Shown piece by piece: positions 1 through 10,354 of a stretch of 64,000 nt of DNA. The notes under the pieces are model-generated. The model was not told where the DNA came from, ran no database searches, and worked only from the letters and a program-made list of their open reading frames with translations. The position numbers and the translations under genes were made by a program. Every line of letters starts with the position of its first letter. Positions within the stretch are counted from its first letter, which is position 1. The DNA is from Atriophallophorus winterbourni (taxonomy: Eukaryota > Platyhelminthes > Trematoda > Plagiorchiida > Microphallidae): positions 1-64,000 of the forward strand of contig JACCGJ010001574.1 of NCBI GenBank assembly GCA_013407085.1. Reading direction: 5' to 3'.

Positions 1-251
1 ATGGTATATTTTATTACATTAATCCTACATATTTTGTCATTTGTTTTGTTATAATGAAACATGTAAATATGTACACAATTTGAATATACGATTCACGCCG
101 CGCTCGTGTTCTGCTTTGGGACAAGTCTATCGTCTGATTGTTTGGGATCTGTATGCCGTGTTACGTTGAGAACTGTGTTCCGGTTTATTGCGTTCAATAA
201 CCAGAGACGTACTTTGTTAGTGGTGAAATCTCCGCTGGATCAACCGCTACA
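1..251 (+). repeat. 5' LTR of Gypsy element A (5' end cut by window)
   Basis: Base 1 aligns with base 4418 inside the downstream LTR, so about 13 bases (TGGTGTTTTCATC in the other copy) lie outside the window and the full LTR would be about 264 bp. It ends CGCTACA at 251, giving the usual TG...CA termini. A third copy of the same LTR lies at 19074-19341 on the minus strand and confirms both ends. Three bases after the end a TGGTGAGCCCG string (255-265) is a likely tRNA primer binding site. The LTR would hold promoter and polyadenylation signals, which I cannot place exactly. Confidence 0.85.
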
Positions 252-254
252 AAT

Positions 255-272
255 TGGTGAGCCCGAATTTGG
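255..272 (+). promoter_or_regulatory. putative primer binding site, element A
   Basis: TGGTGAGCCCG starts 3 bp after the 5' LTR. TGG matches the CCA end of a tRNA primer, as in LTR retrotransposons generally. Which tRNA is used was not determined. No comparable site follows the LTR of element B. Confidence 0.55.
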
Positions 273-338
273 ATTACTTTTTCACGCATTCCCGTTTACG
301 CATTTGGCTTTCTCATTTTGCGCACTATTTTTATCAAC

Positions 339-1167
339 ATGAAATCTGACAGTGAATCTAACGACGTCGCAGAGGAGAAAATATGCCATTTTACATTACC
401 CACATTTGATATGAGTGATCCTCGTTTATGGTTTGCACAAATTGAAGCGCTATTCGAATCATATCGCGTCACGACGCAACGAACACAGTACAATCGTGTT
501 GTTGGCATGCTCCCGCCTTCAGTTGCCAAGGAAGTTGCTGATCTGATTTACACCCGTCCGTCCATCCAATCCTTACGATGTCCTGAAATCAACTGTGATT
601 TCCCGCATTGGCTCGACTGACGAACAAAACTTACGCAAGCTACTTTCTGGCGCCGAACTTGGTGACCGTTCCCCTTCCCAACATTTGCGGCACCTCAAGC
701 AATTGCAGGGCGGTCAACAAATTAACGACAGTGTATTGCGACAAATATGGCTGCAGAGCCTCTCCCAAGAAATCCGTAAAGTGCTGGCCGTCATGGATGA
801 TACCACCAGCCTAGACCGACTCGCCAAGGTGGCAGATGAAGTTCATCACATTGCACACAATGTGTCCATCTCCAGTGTATCCCCAAACCCCACACCTAAT
901 TTTCCTAATTCCCTTGAGAAAGAACTTTCTGACCTGAAATCCCAGTTCAATGAATTCTCCTTGCACATCCAAAACCTTTCTCGTGCCCGGAGTACCTCTC
1001 GTGGGAGATTTTCTCAGCGGTTTAAAAGCAGATCCAACAGTCGCTCAAATAGACCTACTATTTGTTACTACCACCGTCGATTTGGCGCGAAGGCTATTCA
1101 CTGCACGTCGCCATGTACTTTTACCACTGATACCGAAAACCAGGGAAACTTCGTCGCCAGGCAGTAG
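339..1167 (+). pseudogene. gag: gag of Gypsy element A, frameshifted
   Basis: Structural protein of an LTR retrotransposon. The first part (ATG at 339, frame 318) has the FDMSDPRLWFAQIEALFE segment typical of trematode Gypsy gag. Around 565-572 the frame changes, and the protein continues as ISRIGSTDEQNLRKLLSGAE to the stop at 1165-1167. Near the end an SR-rich basic stretch is followed by a zinc-knuckle-like cluster CYYHRRFGAKAIHCTSPC (about 1055-1110). A second change of frame at about 1140-1165 separates gag from protease; it could be decay or a programmed shift. The same segments are seen, more damaged, in element B at 4680-5345. Confidence 0.8.
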
Positions 1168-1604
1168 ACACGGCGTCTCTGTCTGGCAATACCACTAGCC
1201 GTCTACTCCACGTCAGCGATGGTTCAACCAGTATGCGTTTTCTGATCGACACTGGTGCGGAAGTCAGCGTTATCCCACCCACAAAATCAGACCGCAAGAA
1301 CCAATCCCCCCTGACTCTCCGAGCGGCGAATGGTACCCGAATTTCCACTTACGGTAAGCGTTCCATTTCTGTAGATCTAGGTCTACGACGCAATTTTAAG
1401 TGGATTTTCATTGTGGCGGATGTAAAAGTACCGATTTTGGGTGCAGACTTCCTTTCTAATTTTAATCTTTCTGTTGATTTGGCTAATCGTAAGCTCATTG
1501 ACAATTTAACAAAGCTTAATACATTAGGAGTTTTCTGTAATCACCCATACAAACAATTCGTGTGCTTATCCCAGACACATCCTCTACATACAGTTCCCTC
1601 GTGA
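1152..1604 (+). CDS. pro: retroviral-type aspartic protease domain, element A
   Basis: Processes the Gag-Pol polyprotein. The active-site motif [13 protein letters not shown] is encoded from about 1239, and the flap and second conserved region VPILGADFL from about 1428, as in retropepsins. The frame is open upstream through [12 protein letters not shown], so it probably belonged to one gag-pol polyprotein rather than starting at the ATG at 1233. The frame stops at 1604, 40 bases inside the next frame (pol from 1562), so a frameshift separates protease from RT in this copy. Confidence 0.8.
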   Translation, partial: RRQAVDTASLSGNTTSRLLHVSDGSTSMRFLIDTGAEVSVIPPTKSDRKNQSPLTLRAANGTRISTYGKRSISVDLGLRRNFKWIFIVADVKVPILGADFLSNFNLSVDLANRKLIDNLTKLNTLGVFCNHPYKQFVCLSQTHPLHTVPS

Positions 1605-4351
1605 CAGAATTTTCTGATATTTTTAAACCTTCATCCTCTACTACTCCTGTCAAACACGATGTCAAACACCATATTTTGACCCGCGGTCCGCCCATTTTTA
1701 ACAAACCTCGCAGATTGGCTCCCAAAAAGCTTGAAGTTGCCAAATTGGAATTCGAGCACATGTTGGAGCTTGGTATCATTCGACCCTCTCATTCTCCCTG
1801 GGCTACCCCTCTGCACATGGTTGAAAAGAACAAAGCGGACGCCTGGCGTCCATGTGGTGATTATCGTGCCCTAAATCGAGTGACTGTCCCTGATCGTTAT
1901 CCTATCCCCCACATACACGATTTTGCCCTATCCCTTAACGGCAAATCCGTTTTCTCCAAGTTGGATTTAGTTCGTGCCTATCATCAGATACCCGTCGCTG
2001 AAGAAGACATCCCAAAGACCGCAATCACTACTCCATTCGGTTTGTTTGAATTTCTAAAAATGCCATTTGGCCTACGAAATGCTGCTCAAACATTCCAGAG
2101 ATTCATGGATCAGGTTTTTCAAGGTTTGTCTTTTGTTCATGTGTACATTGATGATGTTCTTATCGCCAGTTCCACTCCTACAGAACACGTTGAACACCTG
2201 CGTACAGTTTTTCAGCGTTTGTCACATTACGGCATTATTGTCAATCCTGACAAATGTTTGTTTGGAGTTGCTTCCTTGGAAATCCTCGGTCATTTTGTCG
2301 ACAGCTCTGGTATCAAACCTGTGCCACAAAAAGTATCTGCCATCAGTGAGTATCCCTGTCCAACTTCCCTTCGCCAGTTGAGACGTTTTCTCGGTCTTGT
2401 GAACTATTATAGGCGGTTCATTCCACATTGTGCCGCTGTATCACAGCCAATGACAGATTTACTACGCGGAAAGGAGCGCGATTTTAAGATGAATGACAAC
2501 GCCATCAAGTCGTTCGAATGTTTAAAATCTGCCTTGAACGCAGCTACTTCACTGACGTACATGTCTACGTGTTCCAATGCGGAGTTATCACTCGCCACAG
2601 ACGCCTCTCAAGAAGCAGTCGGTGCAGTCCTTCAACAAGAAGTCGACGGTATCACCAAACCACTTGCTTTCTTTTCCCGACGTCTCCAACCAGCTCAGAC
2701 ACGATATAGTACGTTTGGTCGTGAATTGTTGGCCATCTATTATGCAATACGTCATTTTCGCCATTTGCTAGAAGGTCGCAATTTCACTGTTTGGACCGAT
2801 CACAAGCCCTTAACATTTGCCCTTGCTGCTGCTTCAGATAAATATTCACCTCGTGAGATCCGACATTTGGACTTTATTTCCCAATTCACAAGTGATATTA
2901 AATATTTGTCTGGACCGTCCAATACTGTTGCTGATGCATTTTCCCGTATGGAAATTTCTGCAGTCCGTCATTCCCCCTTGGATCTACAGCAGCTAGCCCT
3001 TGCTCAACAGAACGACCCGGAACTCCAACAGTACGACACATCATCATTTTCTCGTGTTCGACAAATTCCTGTGCCCAATTCAAACTTGCATATATTGTGT
3101 GATTTTTCTACTACCCAACCCCGTCCTTTGGTTCCCGCTTCCTTCAGACGAATTGTTTTTGATCAAATCCACGGTCTATCTCATCCCGGTATCCGCGCTA
3201 CTCGCAAACTTATCAGCGAGCGTTTTATCTGGCCGAGTATGCATAAAGACATTCAATCATGGACTAAATCTTGCATCCAGTGTCAACGCAGCAAAGTACA
3301 GCGTCATACCATCAGCGCCCCTGGATTATTTCCTCTACCGCGCGAACGTTTCCAACATGTCCACATCGATCTGGTAGGTCCCATGGCTATATCCAATGGT
3401 TTTACATACATTCTCACTTGTATTGATCGTTTCACCCGTTGGCTTATAGCTGTTCCTATTCCTGACATTAGTGCGGAAACGGTGGCGAAAACTTTCCTGC
3501 AAAGCTGGATTAGCAACTTTGGTGTTCCATCAACCATAACCCCTGACCGTGGATCCCAATTTCATTCAACCCTGTTTCGTGAGTTAAATAACCTTCTTGG
3601 TACGAACCACATTCGAACTACAGCATATCATCCCTGTGCTAATGGTCTGGTGGAAAGATTTCATCGCCAGTTGAAGGCTGCGTTGATGTCTCATGGAAAT
3701 ACAGAGTATTGGGCAGAGCATTTGCCATTAATTCTTCTCGGTATCCGTACGTCTGTGAAAGAAGATCTTGGTTGTTCTGCGGCTGAGTTACTATATGGCA
3801 TGACACTTCGTCTCCCAGGTGAGTTGATCGCATCACCTGACGTTCCAATCGACGTTAGCATTCCTCATTACGTCAATCGTTTACGAACATTCATGCGTCA
3901 ATTACGCGTAACTCCTACCCGTTCCAATACCCGTCCTTTTTATCTTCCTGCCGATTTGGGAACATGTGATTTTGTTTTTGTTAGAACGGATCAGGTTCGT
4001 AGACCTCTTCAACCTCCCTACACTGGCCCTTTCAAAGTAATCAGCAGACATGCAAAGTATTTTGTCATCGACAAGAATAGTGAGTACGACACCGTCAGCA
4101 TTGATCGTCTCAAAGTCGCCTATGTTGAGTCTGCTGTCTCTTCCGAACATGACGCTGTTCCAACCAAGATTGAAAGCACTGCTAAGACTGTAGTTATTCC
4201 ATCCCCACCCAGTCCCTCAAATCCAAGTGAACATTCATCACAGTCCACACAGTCTACCCAACCATGTATATACTCACCCCCCATCCGTCCCCGAACTCGT
4301 TCCGGTCGTACCGTCAGGTGGCCCGCAAATCTTGCAGACTATGCGGATTAA
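1562..4351 (+). CDS. pol: Gypsy pol: reverse transcriptase, RNase H, integrase (929 aa, open)
   Basis: Copies the element RNA into DNA and inserts it. RT spans about residues 50-240 with [15 protein letters not shown] and catalytic YIDD at 195-198. RNase H holds D347 (LATDAS) and D413 (WTDHKPL). Integrase has the HHCC zinc site H537, H541, C571, C574 and the DDE triad D603, D662, E698, with exactly 35 residues between the last two. A GPY/F-like module ([10 protein letters not shown]) lies near residue 820. Domain order RT-RH-IN places it in Ty3/Gypsy (Metaviridae). No stop or frameshift in 2.8 kb, in contrast to gag and protease of the same copy. The first ATG is only the first Met of the open frame; the natural product would be a polyprotein. 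A polypurine tract (4391-4399) and the LTR follow the stop. Confidence 0.93.
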   Translation: MLIPDTSSTYSSLVTEFSDIFKPSSSTTPVKHDVKHHILTRGPPIFNKPRRLAPKKLEVAKLEFEHMLELGIIRPSHSPWATPLHMVEKNKADAWRPCGDYRALNRVTVPDRYPIPHIHDFALSLNGKSVFSKLDLVRAYHQIPVAEEDIPKTAITTPFGLFEFLKMPFGLRNAAQTFQRFMDQVFQGLSFVHVYIDDVLIASSTPTEHVEHLRTVFQRLSHYGIIVNPDKCLFGVASLEILGHFVDSSGIKPVPQKVSAISEYPCPTSLRQLRRFLGLVNYYRRFIPHCAAVSQPMTDLLRGKERDFKMNDNAIKSFECLKSALNAATSLTYMSTCSNAELSLATDASQEAVGAVLQQEVDGITKPLAFFSRRLQPAQTRYSTFGRELLAIYYAIRHFRHLLEGRNFTVWTDHKPLTFALAAASDKYSPREIRHLDFISQFTSDIKYLSGPSNTVADAFSRMEISAVRHSPLDLQQLALAQQNDPELQQYDTSSFSRVRQIPVPNSNLHILCDFSTTQPRPLVPASFRRIVFDQIHGLSHPGIRATRKLISERFIWPSMHKDIQSWTKSCIQCQRSKVQRHTISAPGLFPLPRERFQHVHIDLVGPMAISNGFTYILTCIDRFTRWLIAVPIPDISAETVAKTFLQSWISNFGVPSTITPDRGSQFHSTLFRELNNLLGTNHIRTTAYHPCANGLVERFHRQLKAALMSHGNTEYWAEHLPLILLGIRTSVKEDLGCSAAELLYGMTLRLPGELIASPDVPIDVSIPHYVNRLRTFMRQLRVTPTRSNTRPFYLPADLGTCDFVFVRTDQVRRPLQPPYTGPFKVISRHAKYFVIDKNSEYDTVSIDRLKVAYVESAVSSEHDAVPTKIESTAKTVVIPSPPSPSNPSEHSSQSTQSTQPCIYSPPIRPRTRSGRTVRWPANLADYAD

Positions 4352-4387
4352 CTTTTCGTTTCGAGCGTTTCACCCTCTTCTAACGCT

Positions 4388-4404
4388 CTAGGGAGGGAGT
4401 ATTA
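4388..4404 (+). promoter_or_regulatory. polypurine tract of element A
   Basis: GGGAGGGAG at 4391-4399, a few bases before the LTR start TGGTGTTTTCAT at 4405. This is the standard place for the plus-strand primer of LTR elements. Element B has a matching tract GTGGGGGAG at 8405-8413. Confidence 0.75.
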
Positions 4405-4679
4405 TGGTGTTTTCATCATGGTATATTTTATTACATTAATCCTACATATTTGGTCATTTGTTTTGTTATAATGAAACATGTAAAATATGTACACAATTTG
4501 AATATACGATTCACGCCGCGCTCGTGTTCTGCTTTGGGACAAGTCTATCGGTTGACTGCCTTGGATTTGTATGCTGTGATTCGTTTGCGAACTGTGTTTC
4601 CGGTTTATATTTTTGCGTTCAATACCAAGACCGGGTTACTTTTTAGTGCGGTGGGACACTCCGTTTGGATCAGTTCCTA
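4405..4679 (+). repeat. LTR shared by elements A and B, apparently chimeric
   Basis: Positions 4418-4548 match the 5' LTR (1-130) almost base for base. From about 4550 to the end (GGATCAGTTCCTA) the match falls to roughly 70 percent with small indels. The first part looks like the 3' LTR of A and the second part like the 5' LTR of a diverged relative, B, whose gag starts directly after it. No primer binding site or leader follows the LTR, unlike 252-338 after the 5' LTR of A. Confidence 0.7.
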
Positions 4680-5345
4680 AAATCCAACAATCACAGTATA
4701 TTCCCTGCACATTACCAGCTTTAGATGCTTCTAATCTCTGTCTTTGGTTCGGCCATATTGAAGCTTTTTTCGTCTATGCGACATCACGGATGAATCTATT
4801 ATGTATTCTTATTTATGCTATGCCCTAGGACGAGCCATACGAAAAGCTCAAAACCGCATTAACAGATCGAATTTGTATTTCCGATCAAAAGATGCTCGAC
4901 ATAATCTTTTCCAAAATGGCTCTTGGTGATAAAAAAAACCTCAGCTTCTCAGACAAATGAAAGAGCTACGTGGAGACAAAAAGATCGATTAGAGCATTTT
5001 CAAACAGTTGTGGTTTAGAAACCTCCCAACTGACATTTGCCAAGTGCTTGCTGGTTTGAGTACCTACGTATCATTAGACGAACTAGCGCAAGCTGCTAAT
5101 AAATTGCTCGAAGCAAAGAAAGCCGGTAAAATTACGATAGAATCTGCACCAATCAATTCGCACTGCTCATGTTCGGAATCAAAAAACAATTCGCTGAACT
5201 AATTCTTGTGGTGAACTCGCATTTGCCGAAATCTTCGAACCGACCACGCTCATAATCTAAATCTCGAACATGGAGAATCCCTGAGCGCATATGTTGTTAC
5301 CACAAACGATATGGGGATAAAGCCTTGAAATGCCTTTCCCCATGT
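4680..5345 (+). pseudogene. gag remnant of Gypsy element B
   Basis: Translated pieces parallel element A gag: LPALDASNLCLWFGHIEAFF at about 4712-4770, the LPTDICQVLAGLSTYVSLDE part at 5020-5080, and a zinc-knuckle-like CYHKRYGDKALKCLSPC at about 5292-5345. Several frameshifts and stops separate them, so this is dead sequence. The leader and start codon seen in A are absent. Confidence 0.75.
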
Positions 5346-8185
5346 TCAAAAAACATCAAAATCAATGGTCAGCCAGTAACGGCGACTACTGTACGGGGCC
5401 AACCAAATTCGAGTCGCCTGTTATACTTAATAGACAAATCGAGTGGTCTAAGTTTCTTAATCGATGCTGGCGTTAAAATTAGCGTCAAACCTCGAGCACC
5501 CAGTTCCTCAAAATGGCACTCGTATAAACACTTACGGCCAACGTCTTTTAACCTTCAATTTATGACTAAGACGCAAATTCCCCCAGGTGTTAGTCATCGC
5601 TGAGTTTAATTGCCCCATAATTACTATCGACATTTTGTCTCACTTCGGTCTAACTGTCGTAGTGAAACATCGGAGATTAGTAGATACGGCAACCTCTTTA
5701 CAGGTGTCAGGCATAACTACTAAAGCCATTTCCTCCGGTATCAAAGGTGTCACTCCAGAAACTTCGACATTTAGTTTTATACAACATGAATTCCCACCCA
5801 TCACGCAACCCGCACAACCGACAGACAAAGTGACCCATTTTGTGAAACACCACATCGTCACTAGGGGACCACCGGTCTCTTTAAGTCCTAGGCGACTTCA
5901 TCCTTCCAAACTCAAAATTGCAAGAGCCGAGTTTGAGCTTATGCTAGAGATTGGAATCATTCGCCCTCTCTCCAGCTCCAGGTCGTCACCACTAATTATG
6001 GTTCCCAAGATAACCTCTGATGACTGGGGGCCGTGTTGTCACTACCGCGCACTTAACAACCGAACGGTGCAAGACAGATACCCTGTACCACATATCCACG
6101 ATTTTTCTTTGAATCTTTCTGTCACAAATATTTTTTCTAAGCTTGATCTTGCCCGTGCTTACTACCACATCCCTGTAGCCGCGGAACACATACCTAAAGC
6201 GGCAGTCACAACTCCATTCGGATTATACGAATTCATTCGAATGCCTTTGGTCTGAGAAATGCTGCACAGACTTTTCAGCGTTTCATCCACGAATTCCTGC
6301 CTACGCATACATCAACGACGTCTTAATTGCCAGCAACTCTCCAGAGGAGCACGCCAAACACATTCGTCTTGTTTTAGAGTGTTTCGTAAATTACGGGATC
6401 AAGATCAACCTTGGTAAATGCATTTGTGGCACAGACACACTGGAATTCCTCGGTCATCGCCTCACTGAATCTGGTAATACACCTCTTCCTGAACAATGCT
6501 AGGCGATTTCCGACTTTTCACTCCCAACAACGGTAAAACAGTTGCGCCGTTTTATCGGTATGATCAACTTTTACCGTTGTTTCATTCCAAACTGCGCAAA
6601 TTCATTGCACCGCTGACTTATTTGCTCAAATTTAAAACAAATCACTTCAGCTTTCGTCAGAGTCACTTGGAGCTTTTGATGCATTCAAAAAAGCTTTTTG
6701 CACTGCCACGAACTGTCTTTCATTAATCCAGACCCGACATTTCTTTCATCATTGTCAACCGATACCTCTAATTCAGCTGTTTTACAACAACAGCATAAGA
6801 ACACAGTCCGTCCATTGGCATTTTTCGCGGAATCTTAATCCTGCACAAACCCGCTACAGCACATTTGGCCTCGAATTACTTGTGCTATATTAGCCATACG
6901 GCATTTCCGTCACCTATTATAAGGTCGTGACTTCATCAGTTTTACGGATTACAGACCGCTAACGTTTGCTCTGAATTCTCTACTCGATCGTCATTCGCCG
7001 CGCGAGATTTGATTACGTCACTCAACTCTCTACTGCTGATGCTTTATCAACAAATGACATTTCTGTTTTGCCTTCAGGCACACGATTCGATCTCTCCCAT
7101 TTGGTTAAACATCAAGCTGAGGTTTATACAATCGAATTAGCGAAGTGTCGATCCTTGAATTTGTAGCAAATCGAGTCACCCGAAACCGATGCCTTGTTGA
7201 CGTGTGATATTTCGACAGGAAAAATAGACCACTTATTCCTTCTTCTCTGCGACATGCCATTTTCGATCATTTTCATTCGATGTCTCATCCTGGAAAGCGC
7301 ACCACCGTGAGGCTAATCGTAGATCGATTCGTTTGGCCGTCCATGAATAAGTATATACGAACCTGGGTGCAGCATTGCAGTCCGTTTCAAAAGAACAAAA
7401 TATCTCGATGTACTATAACACCTTACGTCCTTTCAAGGCATCCAAACAGTCGATTCTCTCATGTGCATTTTGACCTCGTCGGTTCTATGTCAACGTCGAA
7501 CGGATATTCATTAATTCTAACGGCGATCGATCGCTTTACTAGATGTCCGATAGCTGTTCCGATCAAAGACACATGTTCTGATACTATAGCACGCGCCTTC
7601 GTCGAACGCTGGTTTGGCAATTTTGGTACACAATCTATCATCACAACCGACCGTGGCGCTCTGTTTCAATCAACATTGTTCCGAGATTTAACTCGCCTCC
7701 TTGGCTGTCACCACATCCGAACGCTTCCACCGGCAGATCAAAGGTTCTTTAGCTTGGCAGCCCGATCCTAAGATATGGACTGCGAGTTTGCCACTGGTTC
7801 TTCTTGGAATTCGTTCTACTATCAAAGAAGACATGCAACGCTCTGTCGCAGAGTTAGTTTTGGAAATACCTTTTGTCTTCCCAGTGAACTCGTTGGGCCT
7901 TGCCAGTCATTACCTCCTGTGTCAGATTACATTACTCACTTCCGATCGTTTATGTCCAAGTTGGATTTTACGCCTCGCAATATCCACCAACAGAAATCAC
8001 CTCATCTCGATACGTGTGATTTTGATTTTTTGCGGCGTGACTCTGTTTGCAAACCACTCCAACAATCCTATCATGGACCACACAGAGTTATTGAGAGTAA
8101 ACCAAAGTACTTCGTTTTGGATATGAATGGTCAACACGACACGGTTTCTATTGATCGACTGAGACCAGCTTTCTTTGAGCTTTAG
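5346..8185 (+). pseudogene. pol remnant of Gypsy element B (PR, RT, RH, IN)
   Basis: All pol parts are recognisable in the same order as element A but broken by many frameshifts. Protease has FLIDAGVKISV where A has DTGAEVS. RT reads well from 5850 to 6255 (FSKLDLARAYYHIPVA) and then shifts; the catalytic box reads YIND instead of YIDD near 6306-6320, so an active-site Asp is lost. Integrase core is open at 7280-7700 (FDLVGSMSTSNGYSLILTAI; TTDRGALFQSTLF), continues out of frame with ERFHRQIKGSL near 7720, and the GPY/F region ends at 8185 (TVSIDRLRPAFFEL). Much older than A, or never an active lineage here. Confidence 0.85.
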
Positions 8186-8416
8186 CCACCAACTCCATCA
8201 AACGTCATAACTCCTCAATCGCAACCGTCATGTAACCCTCATGTGCCCACCTCCCTCCATGTTAACCCCAATCCTCCGGTCCCTTCCGCCCTGTTCAAAC
8301 TCGAACCGGTGGACATGTGCATTGGCCCAAACGTCTTGCTGACTGTGACCTCATGAACATTTCGAGCGTTTGTTATACTTCCCTCAAGCTTAACTAAAGG
8401 TCACGTGGGGGAGTAT
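8186..8416 (+). other. 3' untranslated part of element B with polypurine tract
   Basis: Corresponds in place to 4352-4404 of element A but is longer. CTCATGAACATTTCGAGCGTTT resembles the TTTCGAGCGTTTCACC stretch of A, and GTGGGGGAG (8405-8413) is the likely plus-strand primer. It abuts the LTR start TGTAGTGAA at 8417. Confidence 0.6.
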
Positions 8417-8726
8417 TGTAGTGAACTACTTTCACCTTGCATCTTCGTATTTTGTACATACACCTTTTGGCCTTGTGTGGTTTTTCGCTTTTTGCACATG
8501 TATACTTCATTCGCATTAATGCTTGTACAATATACTTTTTGGCGGGTAATACAATATCGAACTTTCGGATTTTATCTTCCACCGTTGTTGCGAAATTTGT
8601 GTGCGTCGCTGCGTGCAGGAATTGTGAATAACGGATACTCCAACATTTTAGCGCATTCTGCACCTTGGATTCCATCTCTTGGATTCTCCTGTGTGGATTA
8701 CCTCGCTATAGTTGGACTTCACTAGA
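8417..8726 (+). repeat. probable 3' LTR of element B (unrelated to the A-type LTR)
   Basis: Starts TGTAGTGAA right after the polypurine tract. TTCACTAGA at 8718-8726 is an inverted copy of the start with one mismatch, giving a 310 bp LTR with 9 bp terminal inverted repeats. Its sequence does not match the LTR at 4405-4679, so B lacks a matching pair of LTRs. The end point is inferred from the inverted repeat only; a longer LTR cannot be ruled out. Confidence 0.55.
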
Positions 8727-9404
8727 CCTTTATTTTGACATTTGCTCTTTTGGTCTTTTAGTGAGTTCATTCCACTTTTTGTTGTATTGTGTGTAATGCA
8801 GACTTATATTTTTGGTCCACTACAAACTATAGCAAGGAGTATAAGTATTTACGAATGGACCCAAAGCTTACCTGTGTTAAATTTTATTTTTCCTACAAGA
8901 TCTTTTTGCCGGATGATTGCTTGCGTGCAATTTTCGCAAATTGTATGTTTGAACGTACTTAATACGGAAGCGGTGTATGGTTCCCGAAGAAGCTATGTAC
9001 AACTATTCCCACATTTGAGGCTAAAACGTATAGCAATGTAGCGATTGAGGTTGTGGCGCTTGTACATCATTTCTTCTTAATTATTTCTGACAATTTTTTT
9101 GACAATTTTTGTTATTATTGTACCGTATCTTACCTTTTGTTTTAATGTTTTGATACAAAATATATATACTTTTTCAAACTCGACTCACACTTCTGATTTG
9201 CGTTCTTGTGAAATCGTTTGATTGGACTTGGTATTTACATTCTGTTGTGACTAACAATCTCGACATCAATTTCATCATTCGTTTGAATTTATTTTCTTTC
9301 AAGATTGTTTCTGGAGCAAAAGATTAATATTGTTACGGATTTGTATTTTCTGAACAGTTCGTGATTTGCAGGTATTTTCAGTAATTTCTTCGTTCTTATT
9401 TTGA
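8727..9404. other. AT-rich stretch after element B, no gene seen
   Basis: No coding signal. GGTCCACTACAAACTATAGC (8815-8834) is roughly an inverted copy of the LTR end GCTATAGTTGGACTTCACTAG (8705-8725), so part of another LTR in opposite orientation may be here. The TATATATACTTTTTC stretch near 9165 resembles retroelement LTR sequence but has no partner in the window. Confidence 0.35.
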
Positions 9405-9617
9405 TTATATTTCCGCTACAAGTTAAAGCTCCACTTCACAACAAGCACAATGATAGCACAGGTCTTGTTATTAATGCGCAACCGGGTTGCTGGACGATTA
9501 CAATTTCCTTGCGTGGATGCAAAGCCAGTTGGCTGGGAAACGATGGCCGTCCTAGCGGCAGCTAGTGGCCGCAAAAGAGGAACGTACCCCAAAGAGCACG
9601 GCGTAGAGTTCGACTAA
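9405..9617 (+). CDS. short ORF of unknown nature (possible exon or retroposed fragment)
   Basis: A frame open from 9405 to the stop TAA at 9615-9617, with ATG at 9450 (55 aa from there). The second half is markedly more GC-rich than its surroundings and has good amino-acid composition (VDAKPVGWETMAVLAAASG, KRGTYPKEHGVEFD). I do not recognise the protein. It could be a gene exon, a processed pseudogene piece or part of a transposon ORF1. No splice site is clear. Confidence 0.25.
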   Translation, partial: LYFRYKLKLHFTTSTMIAQVLLLMRNRVAGRLQFPCVDAKPVGWETMAVLAAASGRKRGTYPKEHGVEFD

Positions 9618-10350
9618 AAAAGGATAGGCATTGACGATAATATAAAAAATAGGATAACCAACATTACCATTTTAAGCCACAATCGGCACGAAGAAAGACT
9701 TTGACATATTTTTCTTCGTGTTGTACGATATGAAGTCAAACGAGAATGTTGGCGCAAAATAGAAAAGATGCAGCAAAAATACGGTCCGTAACAGCAGACC
9801 ATTTTTAATTGAGCGCCGAAATTCAAGTTCACTTGGTCTTCTTCTGGATCGAAAGCAGAAGAGATGAAATCCCATTTAAGTTTCTTCACAACAAGAAACA
9901 TGGATGACTTCTGCTGACAGGGGGAGCCCTGAGAGTAGATGACCACCACTACATCACTCAAGAGATCAAGCCCATCCGTCTCAACAAATGCTGATCCAAC
10001 GCGCAATTAAATAACTGTTTTGATGTTAGGTACAGGAGGTCGTACGGTAGCTAGTTCCAAACGTTCATTATCAGCGTGAATAGCGTGCTTGCATTAGTTA
10101 ACATAAGCCTTTTAGGCATTCACAACTTCATTCTTCAATTCTCCTACTAATAAACGAACAGCAGAAAGCTCGTCAACAGATTGACTGAGAAGGATGCAGC
10201 GTGTCAGGATCAGAATGAAACCATCCCTTTAAAGTTATAGATGGTAAAGTTTTAGTAAGCTCCCACTATCCTCGTACGCAAGATGGCGCATACGATGCAC
10301 CATCTTAGTGCCCCTACTTTGTACCCCCTCCAAGGAATCACATTCGCTTT
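9618..10350. other. unassigned stretch between short ORF and LINE 1
   Basis: A 130-codon minus frame (9614-10006) exists but has low-complexity, Cys/Leu-rich content and no recognised motif, so I do not call it a gene. Nothing else is evident. Confidence 0.3.
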
Positions 10351-10354
10351 TAGA

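Noticed and set aside
2222..3848. Minus-strand frames of 60-80 codons opposite the Gypsy pol
   Set aside because: Antisense shadows of a conserved plus-strand gene; no motifs of their own.
9614..10006. Minus-strand 130-codon frame
   Set aside because: Composition biased to Cys, Leu and Ser, no domain, no splice or promoter signal.
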